A stretch of 7,204 nucleotides of DNA, taken from contig JALXCO010000094.1 in the NCBI GenBank assembly GCA_026990885.1, positions 1 to 7,204 on the forward strand. The letters are read 5' to 3'. Position numbers and translations under genes: made by a program. The notes beneath the pieces were generated by a model. That model did no database searches, was not told where the DNA came from, and saw only the letters and a program-made list of their open reading frames with translations. Each line of letters begins with the position of its first letter. Position 1 is the stretch's first letter. Origin of the DNA: Desulfurococcales archaeon. GTDB taxonomy: Archaea; Thermoproteota; Thermoprotei_A; Sulfolobales; AG1. Shown here one piece after another: positions 1-5,730 of the stretch.

Positions 1-528
1 GTCGCGGGATGCCGCGGCTTTCAGGGATCTAACAACCAGGTCGACGCCCTGCTCTAGAGATAGATCATTTTTGTATCCAGACTCTATAATTCCTATAGCT
101 ATGGGCGCCCCAGTGCCGACGGCTGCGTAGTCATCCTCTATAACCGAGCCTACAGGATCCATAACGTATACATGGGTCCCCTCCTCATCTATACCCCCGA
201 CAATCACCTCGGTAATGAACGGGAAATACTTATAGGTGTACATGACCGCCGAAAGATACTTGGCTACACCCTTAACAGAGATCTTGTAGCCCGTAGATAT
301 CTCATGGTACTTCAGCTCGGTACTCAGGATCCTGGTTATCGCCAGTATATCGGCGAAGATGCCGGCCGCGGCTATAGCCACACGGTCGCTAACCTTATAA
401 ACCTTCTTAGCGGTCTTGCTCATCACGAACCCCCCATAGCCAAACCTCTTCTCAGAACCCAAAACAACGAAATCCTTGGTCCTTAAACCAACAGCAGTCG
501 CACCAGTGCCAAGCCGCTCATAGGACAA
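1..528 (-). CDS. psmB: Proteasome beta subunit, non-catalytic type (3' end cut by window edge)
   Basis: Beta subunit of the archaeal 20S proteasome, the cytoplasmic barrel that degrades unfolded proteins. I read 176 residues from a TTG at 528 to the window edge; roughly 20-30 C-terminal residues are missing. Family landmarks include LGTGATAVGL (6-15), GSEKR (24-28), GYGGFVMSKTAKK (30-42), AAAGIFAD, PFITEVIVGGID, GSVIEDDYAAVGTGAP and the EQGVDLVVRS helix. Aligned from memory with Thermoplasma beta (mature start TTTVG), Thr1 falls on Ala10, while Glu17 and Lys33 are kept as Glu26 and Lys42. This resembles the second, inactive beta subunit of Sulfolobus (start ...ATAIGLK). The TTG start is chosen because GGTGAT lies 4 nt upstream and gives the family's usual MSYERLGTG start. 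An in-frame ATG at 549 lies upstream of the expected transcription start. Identity is very secure; lack of catalysis is an inference from alignment. Confidence 0.95.
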   Translation of the reverse strand, partial: MSYERLGTGATAVGLRTKDFVVLGSEKRFGYGGFVMSKTAKKVYKVSDRVAIAAAGIFADILAITRILSTELKYHEISTGYKISVKGVAKYLSAVMYTYKYFPFITEVIVGGIDEEGTHVYVMDPVGSVIEDDYAAVGTGAPIAIGIIESGYKNDLSLEQGVDLVVRSLKAAASRD

Positions 529-532
529 CCAA

Positions 533-538
533 ATCACC
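533..538 (-). promoter_or_regulatory. Ribosome binding site of psmB that fixes its TTG start
   Basis: GGTGAT on the minus strand matches the crenarchaeal 16S 3' end (complement of AUCACC) and ends 4 nt before TTG 528. It lies downstream of the ATG at 549, so it argues for the TTG and against that ATG. Confidence 0.7.
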
Positions 539-557
539 ACTGTAATCATTAATTAAT

Positions 558-569
558 ACAAATATAAGC
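558..569 (-). promoter_or_regulatory. TATA-box promoter of psmB
   Basis: Minus-strand GCTTATATTTGT resembles the archaeal TATA element. Its centre near 565 predicts a transcription start about 25 nt downstream, near 540. That gives a short leader of about 12 nt holding only the GGTGAT site before TTG 528. The same bases read on the plus strand (AATATAAG) may serve the divergent gene. Confidence 0.55.
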
Positions 570-608
570 ACGAGAACCCTTTTCGGGCTGATAGAATATA
601 TTTTCCAG

Positions 609-1178
609 GTGGATAGCCTGAGGGTATTTAAGCTTCCAGACGAGCTGAGGCCTGTGCTATCAAAGCCATACGGAGAAACGATATCTGGGGCAGACAGGTT
701 CACTGTGGCTTATAAGCTGAAGAGGAAGGCGTCAGGCAGAAAGCTGTGGAGCATCGGGGATATACTTACATACACCCTCCTCAAGCTAGACACGGTACCC
801 TACACAGCTGTTGTGGATGGCAGAAGCGAGAGAAGGGTGTTCAGGAACCAGGGGTATATAGTCTCTATATACACAGCGATAGATGCGGAAATCACCAGGA
901 TATCGAACCCTCCAGGGGCTGTAAGCGAGGAATCGATAAGAGCCGTATGTATGGAGAGGCGGGACCCAAGATTAAAGAGGCTTATAATCGTGGATGGTGA
1001 AGAGGATCTATTAACACCGATATGTATATTGAAAGCCGACGTGGGCGATATGGTGGCTTACGGCCAGCCCGGGGTGGGGGTTTCTGTAATAGAGGTGGAT
1101 GAAGAATATAAGGGTTTAGCCGAAGAGATCCTAGGCAGATTCATACCAAAGGACTATCTAGCGTTATGCAGGAGCTAA
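609..1178 (+). CDS. GTP-dependent dephospho-CoA kinase (DUF359 family)
   Basis: A 189-residue cytoplasmic enzyme that phosphorylates dephospho-CoA to CoA with GTP, the final step of CoA synthesis in many archaea; the activity was established for the Thermococcus kodakarensis member of this family. It is unrelated to bacterial CoaE. Conserved segments seen: LPDELRPVLSKPYGE (9-23), IGDILTYTLLK (49-59), AVVDGRSER (67-75), ISNPPGAVSEE (98-108), IIVDGEEDLLTP (126-137) and VAYGQPGVGV (149-158). The acidic residues in the GD, VDG and GEEDL segments are the expected nucleotide and metal ligands. Length is normal for the family. The start is GTG at 609; no ribosome binding site precedes it, so a leaderless or short-leader transcript is likely. 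It is followed 21 nt later by the RIO1 gene, probably as one transcript. Product assignment is by motif recall. Confidence 0.88.
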   Translation: MDSLRVFKLPDELRPVLSKPYGETISGADRFTVAYKLKRKASGRKLWSIGDILTYTLLKLDTVPYTAVVDGRSERRVFRNQGYIVSIYTAIDAEITRISNPPGAVSEESIRAVCMERRDPRLKRLIIVDGEEDLLTPICILKADVGDMVAYGQPGVGVSVIEVDEEYKGLAEEILGRFIPKDYLALCRS

Positions 1179-1190
1179 ATAAATCTATCT

Positions 1191-1195
1191 GGTGG
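1191..1195 (+). promoter_or_regulatory. Ribosome binding site supporting the TTG start of RIO1
   Basis: GGTGG ends 4 nt before TTG 1200, in the 21-nt gap after the upstream stop codon. It is a partial match to GGTGAT but is the only such site near the family-consistent start. The next in-frame ATG (1263) would remove about 21 residues of the N-terminal helix. Confidence 0.5.
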
Positions 1196-1199
1196 AAGC

Positions 1200-1994
1200 T
1201 TGGGGGAGGACTTCGAGAAGGCTGTAGATAGGGAGCTCAGGAAGATAGAGAGCGTTAAGAGGATGAAGGATCAGGATCTCTACGAGATCGTTGAGGAGGT
1301 CTTCGACAGCAGCACGATCATGACCATAATGGATCTTCAAAGGAGAGGATGCATAAGAAGCCTCAAGGGCGTTATATCAGCAGGGAAGGAGTCGAGGGTG
1401 TATTGGGGTATAGGCAAGGAGAGTAGCGAGCTGGCAGTAAAGATCTACCTAACATTAACCTCGGAGTTCAGAAGGTCTATGTGGAAGTACCTGGCAGGGG
1501 ACCCCAGATTCGAAAGATATAAAGGGCTATCTCCAAAGAAACTCATATATATGTGGGCTAAGAAGGAGTTCTCGAACCTAAAGAAGCTATATAGAGCAAA
1601 AGTGAATGTCCCAAAACCCATATGCGTATCGAACAACGTGCTGGTTATGGAGTTCATCGGCGAGAAGGGGGTTAGAGCACCGCTACTTAAGGAATACTAT
1701 GAATCGGCAAACCCATCGGAGGAGGAGCTTCAAGAACTATTCAGCGCCATAGTGGAGGAGATAAAGAAAATGTATGTGGACGCGGAGCTTGTTCACGGGG
1801 ACCTCAGCGAGTACAACATAATGATCTACAGAAGCAAGCCATACATAATAGACGTGTCACAGGCAGTACTAAAAACACACCCGAACGCACACGGCTTCCT
1901 AAAAAACGACATATACAACATAGCTAGATTCTTCTCTAGAGCAGGCCTAGAGGTCCCCCCACCGGAAGAGATATACAGGAGCATAGCTTCCTAG
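1200..1994 (+). CDS. rio1: RIO1-type atypical serine/threonine protein kinase
   Basis: A 264-residue kinase/ATPase of the RIO1 family, which in archaea and eukaryotes acts in late maturation of the small ribosomal subunit. Seen in order: N-terminal helical segment (about 1-45); ATP-binding loop SAGKESRVY (60-68) in place of a classical Gly-rich loop; ATP-anchoring Lys81 in AVKIY; the RIO1 flexible-loop segment with FRR...YLAGDPRF (90-104); KKEFSNLKKL (121-130); hinge NVLVMEFIG (146-154); catalytic loop HGDLSEYN (199-206) with Asp201 and Asn206; metal-binding loop IIDVSQ (216-221) with Asp218; then HPNAHGFLKNDIYNI. LSEYN and IDVSQ are hallmarks of RIO1; RIO2 has a winged-helix N-terminus that is absent here. 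Size is typical for archaeal RIO1. The start is TTG behind GGTGG. It probably shares a transcript with the preceding CoA-synthesis gene and ends only 11 bp from the convergent E3 gene. Confidence 0.95.
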   Translation: MGEDFEKAVDRELRKIESVKRMKDQDLYEIVEEVFDSSTIMTIMDLQRRGCIRSLKGVISAGKESRVYWGIGKESSELAVKIYLTLTSEFRRSMWKYLAGDPRFERYKGLSPKKLIYMWAKKEFSNLKKLYRAKVNVPKPICVSNNVLVMEFIGEKGVRAPLLKEYYESANPSEEELQELFSAIVEEIKKMYVDAELVHGDLSEYNIMIYRSKPYIIDVSQAVLKTHPNAHGFLKNDIYNIARFFSRAGLEVPPPEEIYRSIAS

Positions 1995-2005
1995 ATAAAA
2001 ACTAG
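1995..2005. terminator. 11-bp convergent gap with oligo-T end signal for the leftward operon
   Basis: On the minus strand TTTTT (2001-1997) lies 4 nt after the E3 stop codon, a plausible archaeal oligo-T terminator. No comparable T-run follows the RIO1 stop on the plus strand, where the sequence is CT- and C-rich, so the RIO1 transcript probably extends into the E3 gene. No stem-loop is evident. Confidence 0.4.
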
Positions 2006-3385
2006 CTAGCCCCTCCTCCTGATCAGATAGTGGAGGGGCCTCCCAAGGGCTACATCGGCAACCTCCTTAATGGACTCGGAGATTGTTGGGTGCGGATGGA
2101 TCGTTAAAGCTAGATCCTCCAACGTAGCCCCCATCTCTATAGCTAGAGTAGCCTCAGATATGATCTCGGAGGCGTTGTGGGCAGCAACATGAACCCCGAG
2201 AACAGCCTTAGACTCCCTATCAAAAGTCACCTTTATGAACCCATCGGCACTATCATCGATTATAGCCCTGGCAACACCGCCAAGAGGGATCCTAACACTA
2301 TCGGCGTCGATACCCATACCCGAGGCCTCCTCCTTATTAACACCAACATACGCTAGCTCAGGATCCGTAAACACGACAGCAGGAATACCCCTAGCATCAA
2401 AAACAGAATTTAAACCAGCGGCATTCTCGGCGGCAATAACGCCCTGCATAAATGCCCTGTGGGCGAGCATGGCCCCACCAGTCACGTCTCCAGCAGCATA
2501 GATATTGGGGATGTTTGTTCTGCATCTCTCATCAACCCTGATAAAGCCTCTCGAGTCTGTCTCTACACCAGCGGCCTCAAGCCCTAAATCGCTGGTATTG
2601 GGTTTTCTGCCAACCGCTACCAGAACGATCTCGCTATCGATAGATGAGCCATTTGATAGGGAGGCCCTAACGCCATTCTCAAGCTTCTTCACCTCATTAA
2701 CCTTTGTGCCTTTAAACACCTTAACCCCATAGGACCTAAGCTTCCTCTCAATAAACCTGGAGAAGTCGCTATCCATGCCCGGCAGTAGCCTATCCATGAT
2801 CTCGACAAGATACACCTCAACACCGATCTTAGACATCATCGACGCAAACTCAACACCTATATAGCCACCCCCAATTATCAGAATCGATGAGGGCCTCCTC
2901 TTAAGCCCCATAATAGTCCTGTTATTATGTATAACCTCACCATCAACCTCAACACCGGGGATTGAGGACGGGGAGGTCCCCGTAGCCAGAATAATACTTC
3001 TAGCCTGAAGAACCTCTGAGCCATCAACAGAAACGCTATAGCGATCCAGCAGCCTCCCCCTGCCCTCAAACATGTCGACACCATTGCCCTTCAGGAGGTC
3101 CCTCACACCATTGCTCAACCTACCAACAATACCCTTAACCCACTCCATATACTTCTGGAAATCGAGAGACACCTCACCCGAAAAGAAATCCTTATTTCTA
3201 ACATACCACATAGCCTCAACAGGCTTAATCATCGACTTGGTTGGTATACAGCCAAAATTGGTGCACTCCCCACCAAACCTGTTCATCTCAACGATAGCGA
3301 CGCTCAAGCCCAGCTGCGCAGCCCTTATAGCTGCGGGATACCCACCGGGACCCCCGCCAATAACCACCACATCATACTTCTTCAT
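2006..3385 (-). CDS. lpdA: Dihydrolipoamide dehydrogenase, E3 of the 2-oxoacid dehydrogenase complex
   Basis: A 459-residue flavoprotein that reoxidises the dihydrolipoyl group of E2 and passes electrons to NAD+. Numbering from ATG 3385: FAD-binding GGGPGG (10-15); redox disulfide in GGECTNFGCIPTK with Cys41 and Cys46; ATGTSPSSIPG; NAD-binding GGGYIG (172-177) followed by LVE with Glu195, which favours NAD over NADP; second FAD motif IYAAGDV with Asp300; dimer-interface HPHPT (430-434) with catalytic His432 and Glu437. Full length for the family. An upstream in-frame GTG at 3394 would add three residues (start M-C-Q), but GAGGTG at 3402-3397 is only 2 nt from it, so ATG 3385 is preferred. It is the last gene of the operon, 40 nt after E2, with a hairpin in the gap. 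Its position directly behind E1/E2 makes it the complex's E3; a second role in a glycine cleavage system is possible. Confidence 0.95.
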   Translation of the reverse strand: MKKYDVVVIGGGPGGYPAAIRAAQLGLSVAIVEMNRFGGECTNFGCIPTKSMIKPVEAMWYVRNKDFFSGEVSLDFQKYMEWVKGIVGRLSNGVRDLLKGNGVDMFEGRGRLLDRYSVSVDGSEVLQARSIILATGTSPSSIPGVEVDGEVIHNNRTIMGLKRRPSSILIIGGGYIGVEFASMMSKIGVEVYLVEIMDRLLPGMDSDFSRFIERKLRSYGVKVFKGTKVNEVKKLENGVRASLSNGSSIDSEIVLVAVGRKPNTSDLGLEAAGVETDSRGFIRVDERCRTNIPNIYAAGDVTGGAMLAHRAFMQGVIAAENAAGLNSVFDARGIPAVVFTDPELAYVGVNKEEASGMGIDADSVRIPLGGVARAIIDDSADGFIKVTFDRESKAVLGVHVAAHNASEIISEATLAIEMGATLEDLALTIHPHPTISESIKEVADVALGRPLHYLIRRRG

Positions 3386-3396
3386 CTGACACACAC

Positions 3397-3402
3397 CACC
3401 TC
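3397..3402 (-). promoter_or_regulatory. Ribosome binding site of the E3 gene
   Basis: Minus-strand GAGGTG, followed by a second overlapping GGTG, precedes ATG 3385 by 8-11 nt. It is too close to GTG 3394 (2 nt). Its first three bases also form the end of the hairpin at 3400-3420. Confidence 0.65.
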
Positions 3403-3420
3403 TATAGAGGAGCTATAGAG
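3400..3420 (-). promoter_or_regulatory. Perfect 8-bp inverted repeat between E2 and E3
   Basis: CTCTATAG and CTATAGAG flank a 5-nt loop (CTCCT as RNA on the coding strand). It begins 5 nt after the E2 stop codon, and its 3' arm contains GAG of the E3 ribosome binding site. It could modulate E3 translation, be an RNA processing point, or protect the E2 end. It lacks a T-run, so it does not look like a terminator. Function is inferred only. Confidence 0.45.
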
Positions 3421-3425
3421 CCTAT

Positions 3426-4733
3426 CTAGACCTTGAGCTCGTTGTCCGACACAACCAGAAGTATGGGGTCCTCTAGATACCTCTTCACAAGGTTAAGGAA
3501 CCTGGCCGCATACGCGCCCTCGATAACCCTATGGTCGAAGCTGAGAGAGAGATTAACAACCTTTCTAGGCTTCAGCTCGCCATCTATATATACAGGCTTA
3601 TCTACCACGCGATGCACACCTAGAATAGCTACCTCGGGCGGGTTGATCACGGGCATGCCCATTACTGTTCCTATAGATCCTATATTGGTTATCGTGAACG
3701 TCCCATCCCTAACGTCGCTCAGATCTAGCTTGCCGCTCCTGGCCTTGCTGGCCAGCATAGATATGTCTCTAGCTATCTCAAACAGCCCCTTGCGATCAGC
3801 GTTCTTTATATTTGGAACAACAAGGCCCATCTCGGTATCTACGGCTATACCGATATTGTAGTATTTCTTCACCACGATCTCGTTTCTATCCTCATCAAGC
3901 GACGAGTTGAGCAGCGGGTACTCTTTCAGGGCTTTAACCACAGCCTTAACTATAAACGGGAGGATAGTGAGCCTGATACCCTTGCCCTCGGCGTATTTAG
4001 CTAGATGGTCTCTAAGCGATAGGAGGTCCGTGACATCAACCTCCTCAACTATATATGCGTGGGGAATCCTTGATTTAGCAAGGGCCATCCTCTCAGCCAT
4101 AATCTTCCTAATGCCCCTCAGAGGTATCCTCTCGACGGCCTGCTCAGCGGCCTCGACCTTCACAGTCTGGGCCTTGGGCTTCTCTACAGCCTCCACCTGG
4201 ATCTTTTCGGCTTCAGCAGCTCTAGCTGTAGCCTGGGCCTGAGCCCCCTGCTGAGCCTGGGCGTATCTCAGCACATCATCTCTAGTAATAACCCCTCCAG
4301 GCCCTGTACCCTTCACTTTAGCTAGATCTATACCAAGGTCACGGGCAAGCTTCCTAACAGATGGCGGTGCACGAACAACCACCCTTCTCTCCTCCTTCTT
4401 CACCTCCACCTTCTCACCCAACTCTGGAGAGACGCCCTCCCTAACCTCCTCGGCAGAACCAGCCCTCTCCTCAGGCTCGACAGCCTCGCCCTCGAGCTCG
4501 ATCTCTACTATAGGCGAGCCAACACTAACCCTCTCCCCCTCACTGGCCAGGAACCTAACTACACGCCCAGACACCGGTGAAGGGATCTCGACATTGGCTT
4601 TATCGGTAAGCACCTCAACAAGGGGCTGGAACTGCTTAACCCTATCCCCCTTCTTCACAAGCCACCTAACTATCTCCCCCTCAGCTATACCCTCGCCTAT
4701 GTCAGGGAGCTTAACCTTCTCAATCCTGGCCAA
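3426..4733 (-). CDS. Dihydrolipoyl acyltransferase, E2 core of the 2-oxoacid dehydrogenase complex
   Basis: A 435-residue structural core of the complex; it takes the acyl group from E1 on its lipoyl arm and transfers it to CoA. Numbering from TTG 4733: one lipoyl domain (about 3-80) with lipoyl-Lys45 in TDKAN; acidic/charged linker (about 82-118); peripheral-subunit-binding domain (about 121-159, PSVRKLARDLGIDL...GTGPGGVITRDDV) that holds E1 and E3; Ala/Gln-rich linker (160-200); catalytic domain (203-435) with FTITNIGSIG, NPPEVAILGV and active-site His401 in FDHRVIEG. The usual motif is HxxxDG; here the Asp is Glu405. The start is TTG 4733, 6 nt after a perfect GAGGTG; the upstream GTG at 4742 lies within that site. 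It lies 17 nt behind E1-beta and 40 nt before E3. Acyl specificity (acetyl, branched-chain or other) cannot be read from the sequence alone. Confidence 0.94.
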   Translation of the reverse strand: MARIEKVKLPDIGEGIAEGEIVRWLVKKGDRVKQFQPLVEVLTDKANVEIPSPVSGRVVRFLASEGERVSVGSPIVEIELEGEAVEPEERAGSAEEVREGVSPELGEKVEVKKEERRVVVRAPPSVRKLARDLGIDLAKVKGTGPGGVITRDDVLRYAQAQQGAQAQATARAAEAEKIQVEAVEKPKAQTVKVEAAEQAVERIPLRGIRKIMAERMALAKSRIPHAYIVEEVDVTDLLSLRDHLAKYAEGKGIRLTILPFIVKAVVKALKEYPLLNSSLDEDRNEIVVKKYYNIGIAVDTEMGLVVPNIKNADRKGLFEIARDISMLASKARSGKLDLSDVRDGTFTITNIGSIGTVMGMPVINPPEVAILGVHRVVDKPVYIDGELKPRKVVNLSLSFDHRVIEGAYAARFLNLVKRYLEDPILLVVSDNELKV

Positions 4734-4739
4734 AACAAG

Positions 4740-4745
4740 CACCTC
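4740..4745 (-). promoter_or_regulatory. Ribosome binding site that fixes the E2 start at TTG 4733
   Basis: Minus-strand GAGGTG, a full six-base match to the crenarchaeal consensus, lies 6 nt before TTG 4733. The in-frame GTG at 4742 overlaps it and so cannot use it. Confidence 0.75.
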
Positions 4746-4750
4746 AAGAA

Positions 4751-5728
4751 TTAGTATTCCATTACCTTTTTTATAGCCATATATATCCTGGCCACATTAG
4801 GCATGTAGAGCTTCTCATGCACAAGTGGAAATGGCGTATCGTAACCCGCTACCCTGACCACGGGACCCCTAAGAAGCTCTATAGCGTTCTCAGCCACATA
4901 AGCCGAGATCTCTGCACCCAGCCCCAGCGTTTTGGGTGCCTCGTGAACAATCACCAGCCTGCCGGTCTTCTCGATGCTCTTCAGAACGGCCTCACGATCG
5001 AACGGCATTAGGGTTCTAAGATCTATTATCTCTACATCCCAACCATGCTTCTCCGCAGCAAGCTTGGATGCCTCGATAGACTTATACACCATTGCCCCGT
5101 ACGTCACTATAGTTACGTCTGAACCCTCCTTAACCAGCCTAGCCTTACCTATAGGCACTATGTAGTCTTCCTCGGGGACCTCCTCCCTTATTGTTCTATA
5201 TATCGATTTAGGCTCCAGGAAAATCACCGGGTCGTCAACCCTTATAGAGGCCTTGAGGAGCCCTTTAGCGTCGTACGGCGTTGAAGGCATGATAGTTATA
5301 AGCCCGGCGGTATGGATAAAGTAGCTTTCGGGGCTCTGGCTATGGTGCATACCTCCCCTCACCCCTCCGCAGCAGGGTGACCTTATGACGAGGGGGACCG
5401 AAAACTGCCCGCCGCTTCTATACCTGATCTTCGCAACGTTGCTAACGATCTGATCGAACGCCTCATACACAAAATCGATAAACTGGATCTCGGCAACGGG
5501 TCTAAGCCCATACATAGCCATGCCAACAGCTATCCCAACAATGCCACCCTCGGTTAGGGGGGTATCGATAACCCTCAGCTCGCCGAACTCGTCTATTAGC
5601 TTCTCGGTAACCAGGAAGACGCCTCCCCTATACCCCACATCCTCGCCTAGAACAATTACCCTGGGGTCCCTCCTCATCTCTTCCCTTAATGCCTGGTTAA
5701 GGGCCTGAACCATATTCATGGTTGGCAT
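4751..5728 (-). CDS. 2-oxoacid dehydrogenase E1 component, beta subunit
   Basis: A 325-residue partner of E1-alpha in an alpha2-beta2 thiamine-diphosphate enzyme that decarboxylates a 2-oxoacid and acylates the E2 lipoyl group. Seen: MNMVQALNQALREEM (4-18), LGEDVGYRGGVF (27-38), TPLTEGGIVGIAVG (56-69) with Glu60 in the position that activates TPP, FVYEAFDQI, then RSPCCGGVRGGMHHSQSPE (116-134) with His129 aligned to the conserved active-site His. The C-terminal transketolase domain follows (VTIVTYGAMV, DLRTLMPFD, VHEAPKTLGLGAEI, GYDTPFP). Length is typical. Cys-Cys at 119-120 is unusual where many homologues have an aromatic residue and Gly. The start ATG 5728 lies 2 nt after the E1-alpha stop, with weak GAGGGT (5743-5738) upstream inside E1-alpha; ATG 5719 is an alternative. 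The tight junction suggests translational coupling with E1-alpha. Confidence 0.95.
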   Translation of the reverse strand: MPTMNMVQALNQALREEMRRDPRVIVLGEDVGYRGGVFLVTEKLIDEFGELRVIDTPLTEGGIVGIAVGMAMYGLRPVAEIQFIDFVYEAFDQIVSNVAKIRYRSGGQFSVPLVIRSPCCGGVRGGMHHSQSPESYFIHTAGLITIMPSTPYDAKGLLKASIRVDDPVIFLEPKSIYRTIREEVPEEDYIVPIGKARLVKEGSDVTIVTYGAMVYKSIEASKLAAEKHGWDVEIIDLRTLMPFDREAVLKSIEKTGRLVIVHEAPKTLGLGAEISAYVAENAIELLRGPVVRVAGYDTPFPLVHEKLYMPNVARIYMAIKKVMEY

Positions 5729-5730
5729 GG

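Larger units (their letters stand above)
529..608. promoter_or_regulatory. Divergent intergenic region between psmB and the dephospho-CoA kinase gene
   Basis: These 80 bp hold the start signals for both directions. The AT-rich core (about 543-569) contains TTAATTAA and the TATA-like element. A second AT-rich stretch, GAATATATTTT (594-604), lies directly before the rightward GTG. For the rightward gene, AATATAAG at 561-568 would place transcription start near 590 with an ~18-nt leader that lacks an evident ribosome binding site. The 594-604 element would start transcription inside the gene and is less likely. The rightward promoter assignment is uncertain. Confidence 0.5.

Noticed and set aside
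172..486. 104-codon plus-strand open frame
   Set aside because: It lies fully antisense to the well-conserved proteasome beta subunit and its product resembles nothing recognisable.
529..549. Upstream ATG 549 as psmB start
   Set aside because: In frame, but it precedes the predicted transcription start (~540), has no ribosome binding site, and would add an unusual MITVVIW segment.
571..590. Small stem CCC-TTTTC-GGG in the psmB/kinase intergenic region
   Set aside because: Only three G:C pairs; too short to call a structure at growth temperatures of a thermophile.
746..1000. Overlapping plus-strand frame inside the dephospho-CoA kinase gene
   Set aside because: Frame-shifted shadow of a gene with clear family motifs; no ribosome binding site or own signature.
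2235..3389. Several plus-strand open frames across the E3 gene
   Set aside because: Antisense shadows of E3; compositionally odd (Ser/Thr/Pro-rich), as expected for the complement of a G+T-rich coding strand.
3433..4242. Plus-strand open frames across E2
   Set aside because: Antisense to E2 domains with intact motifs; no start signals.
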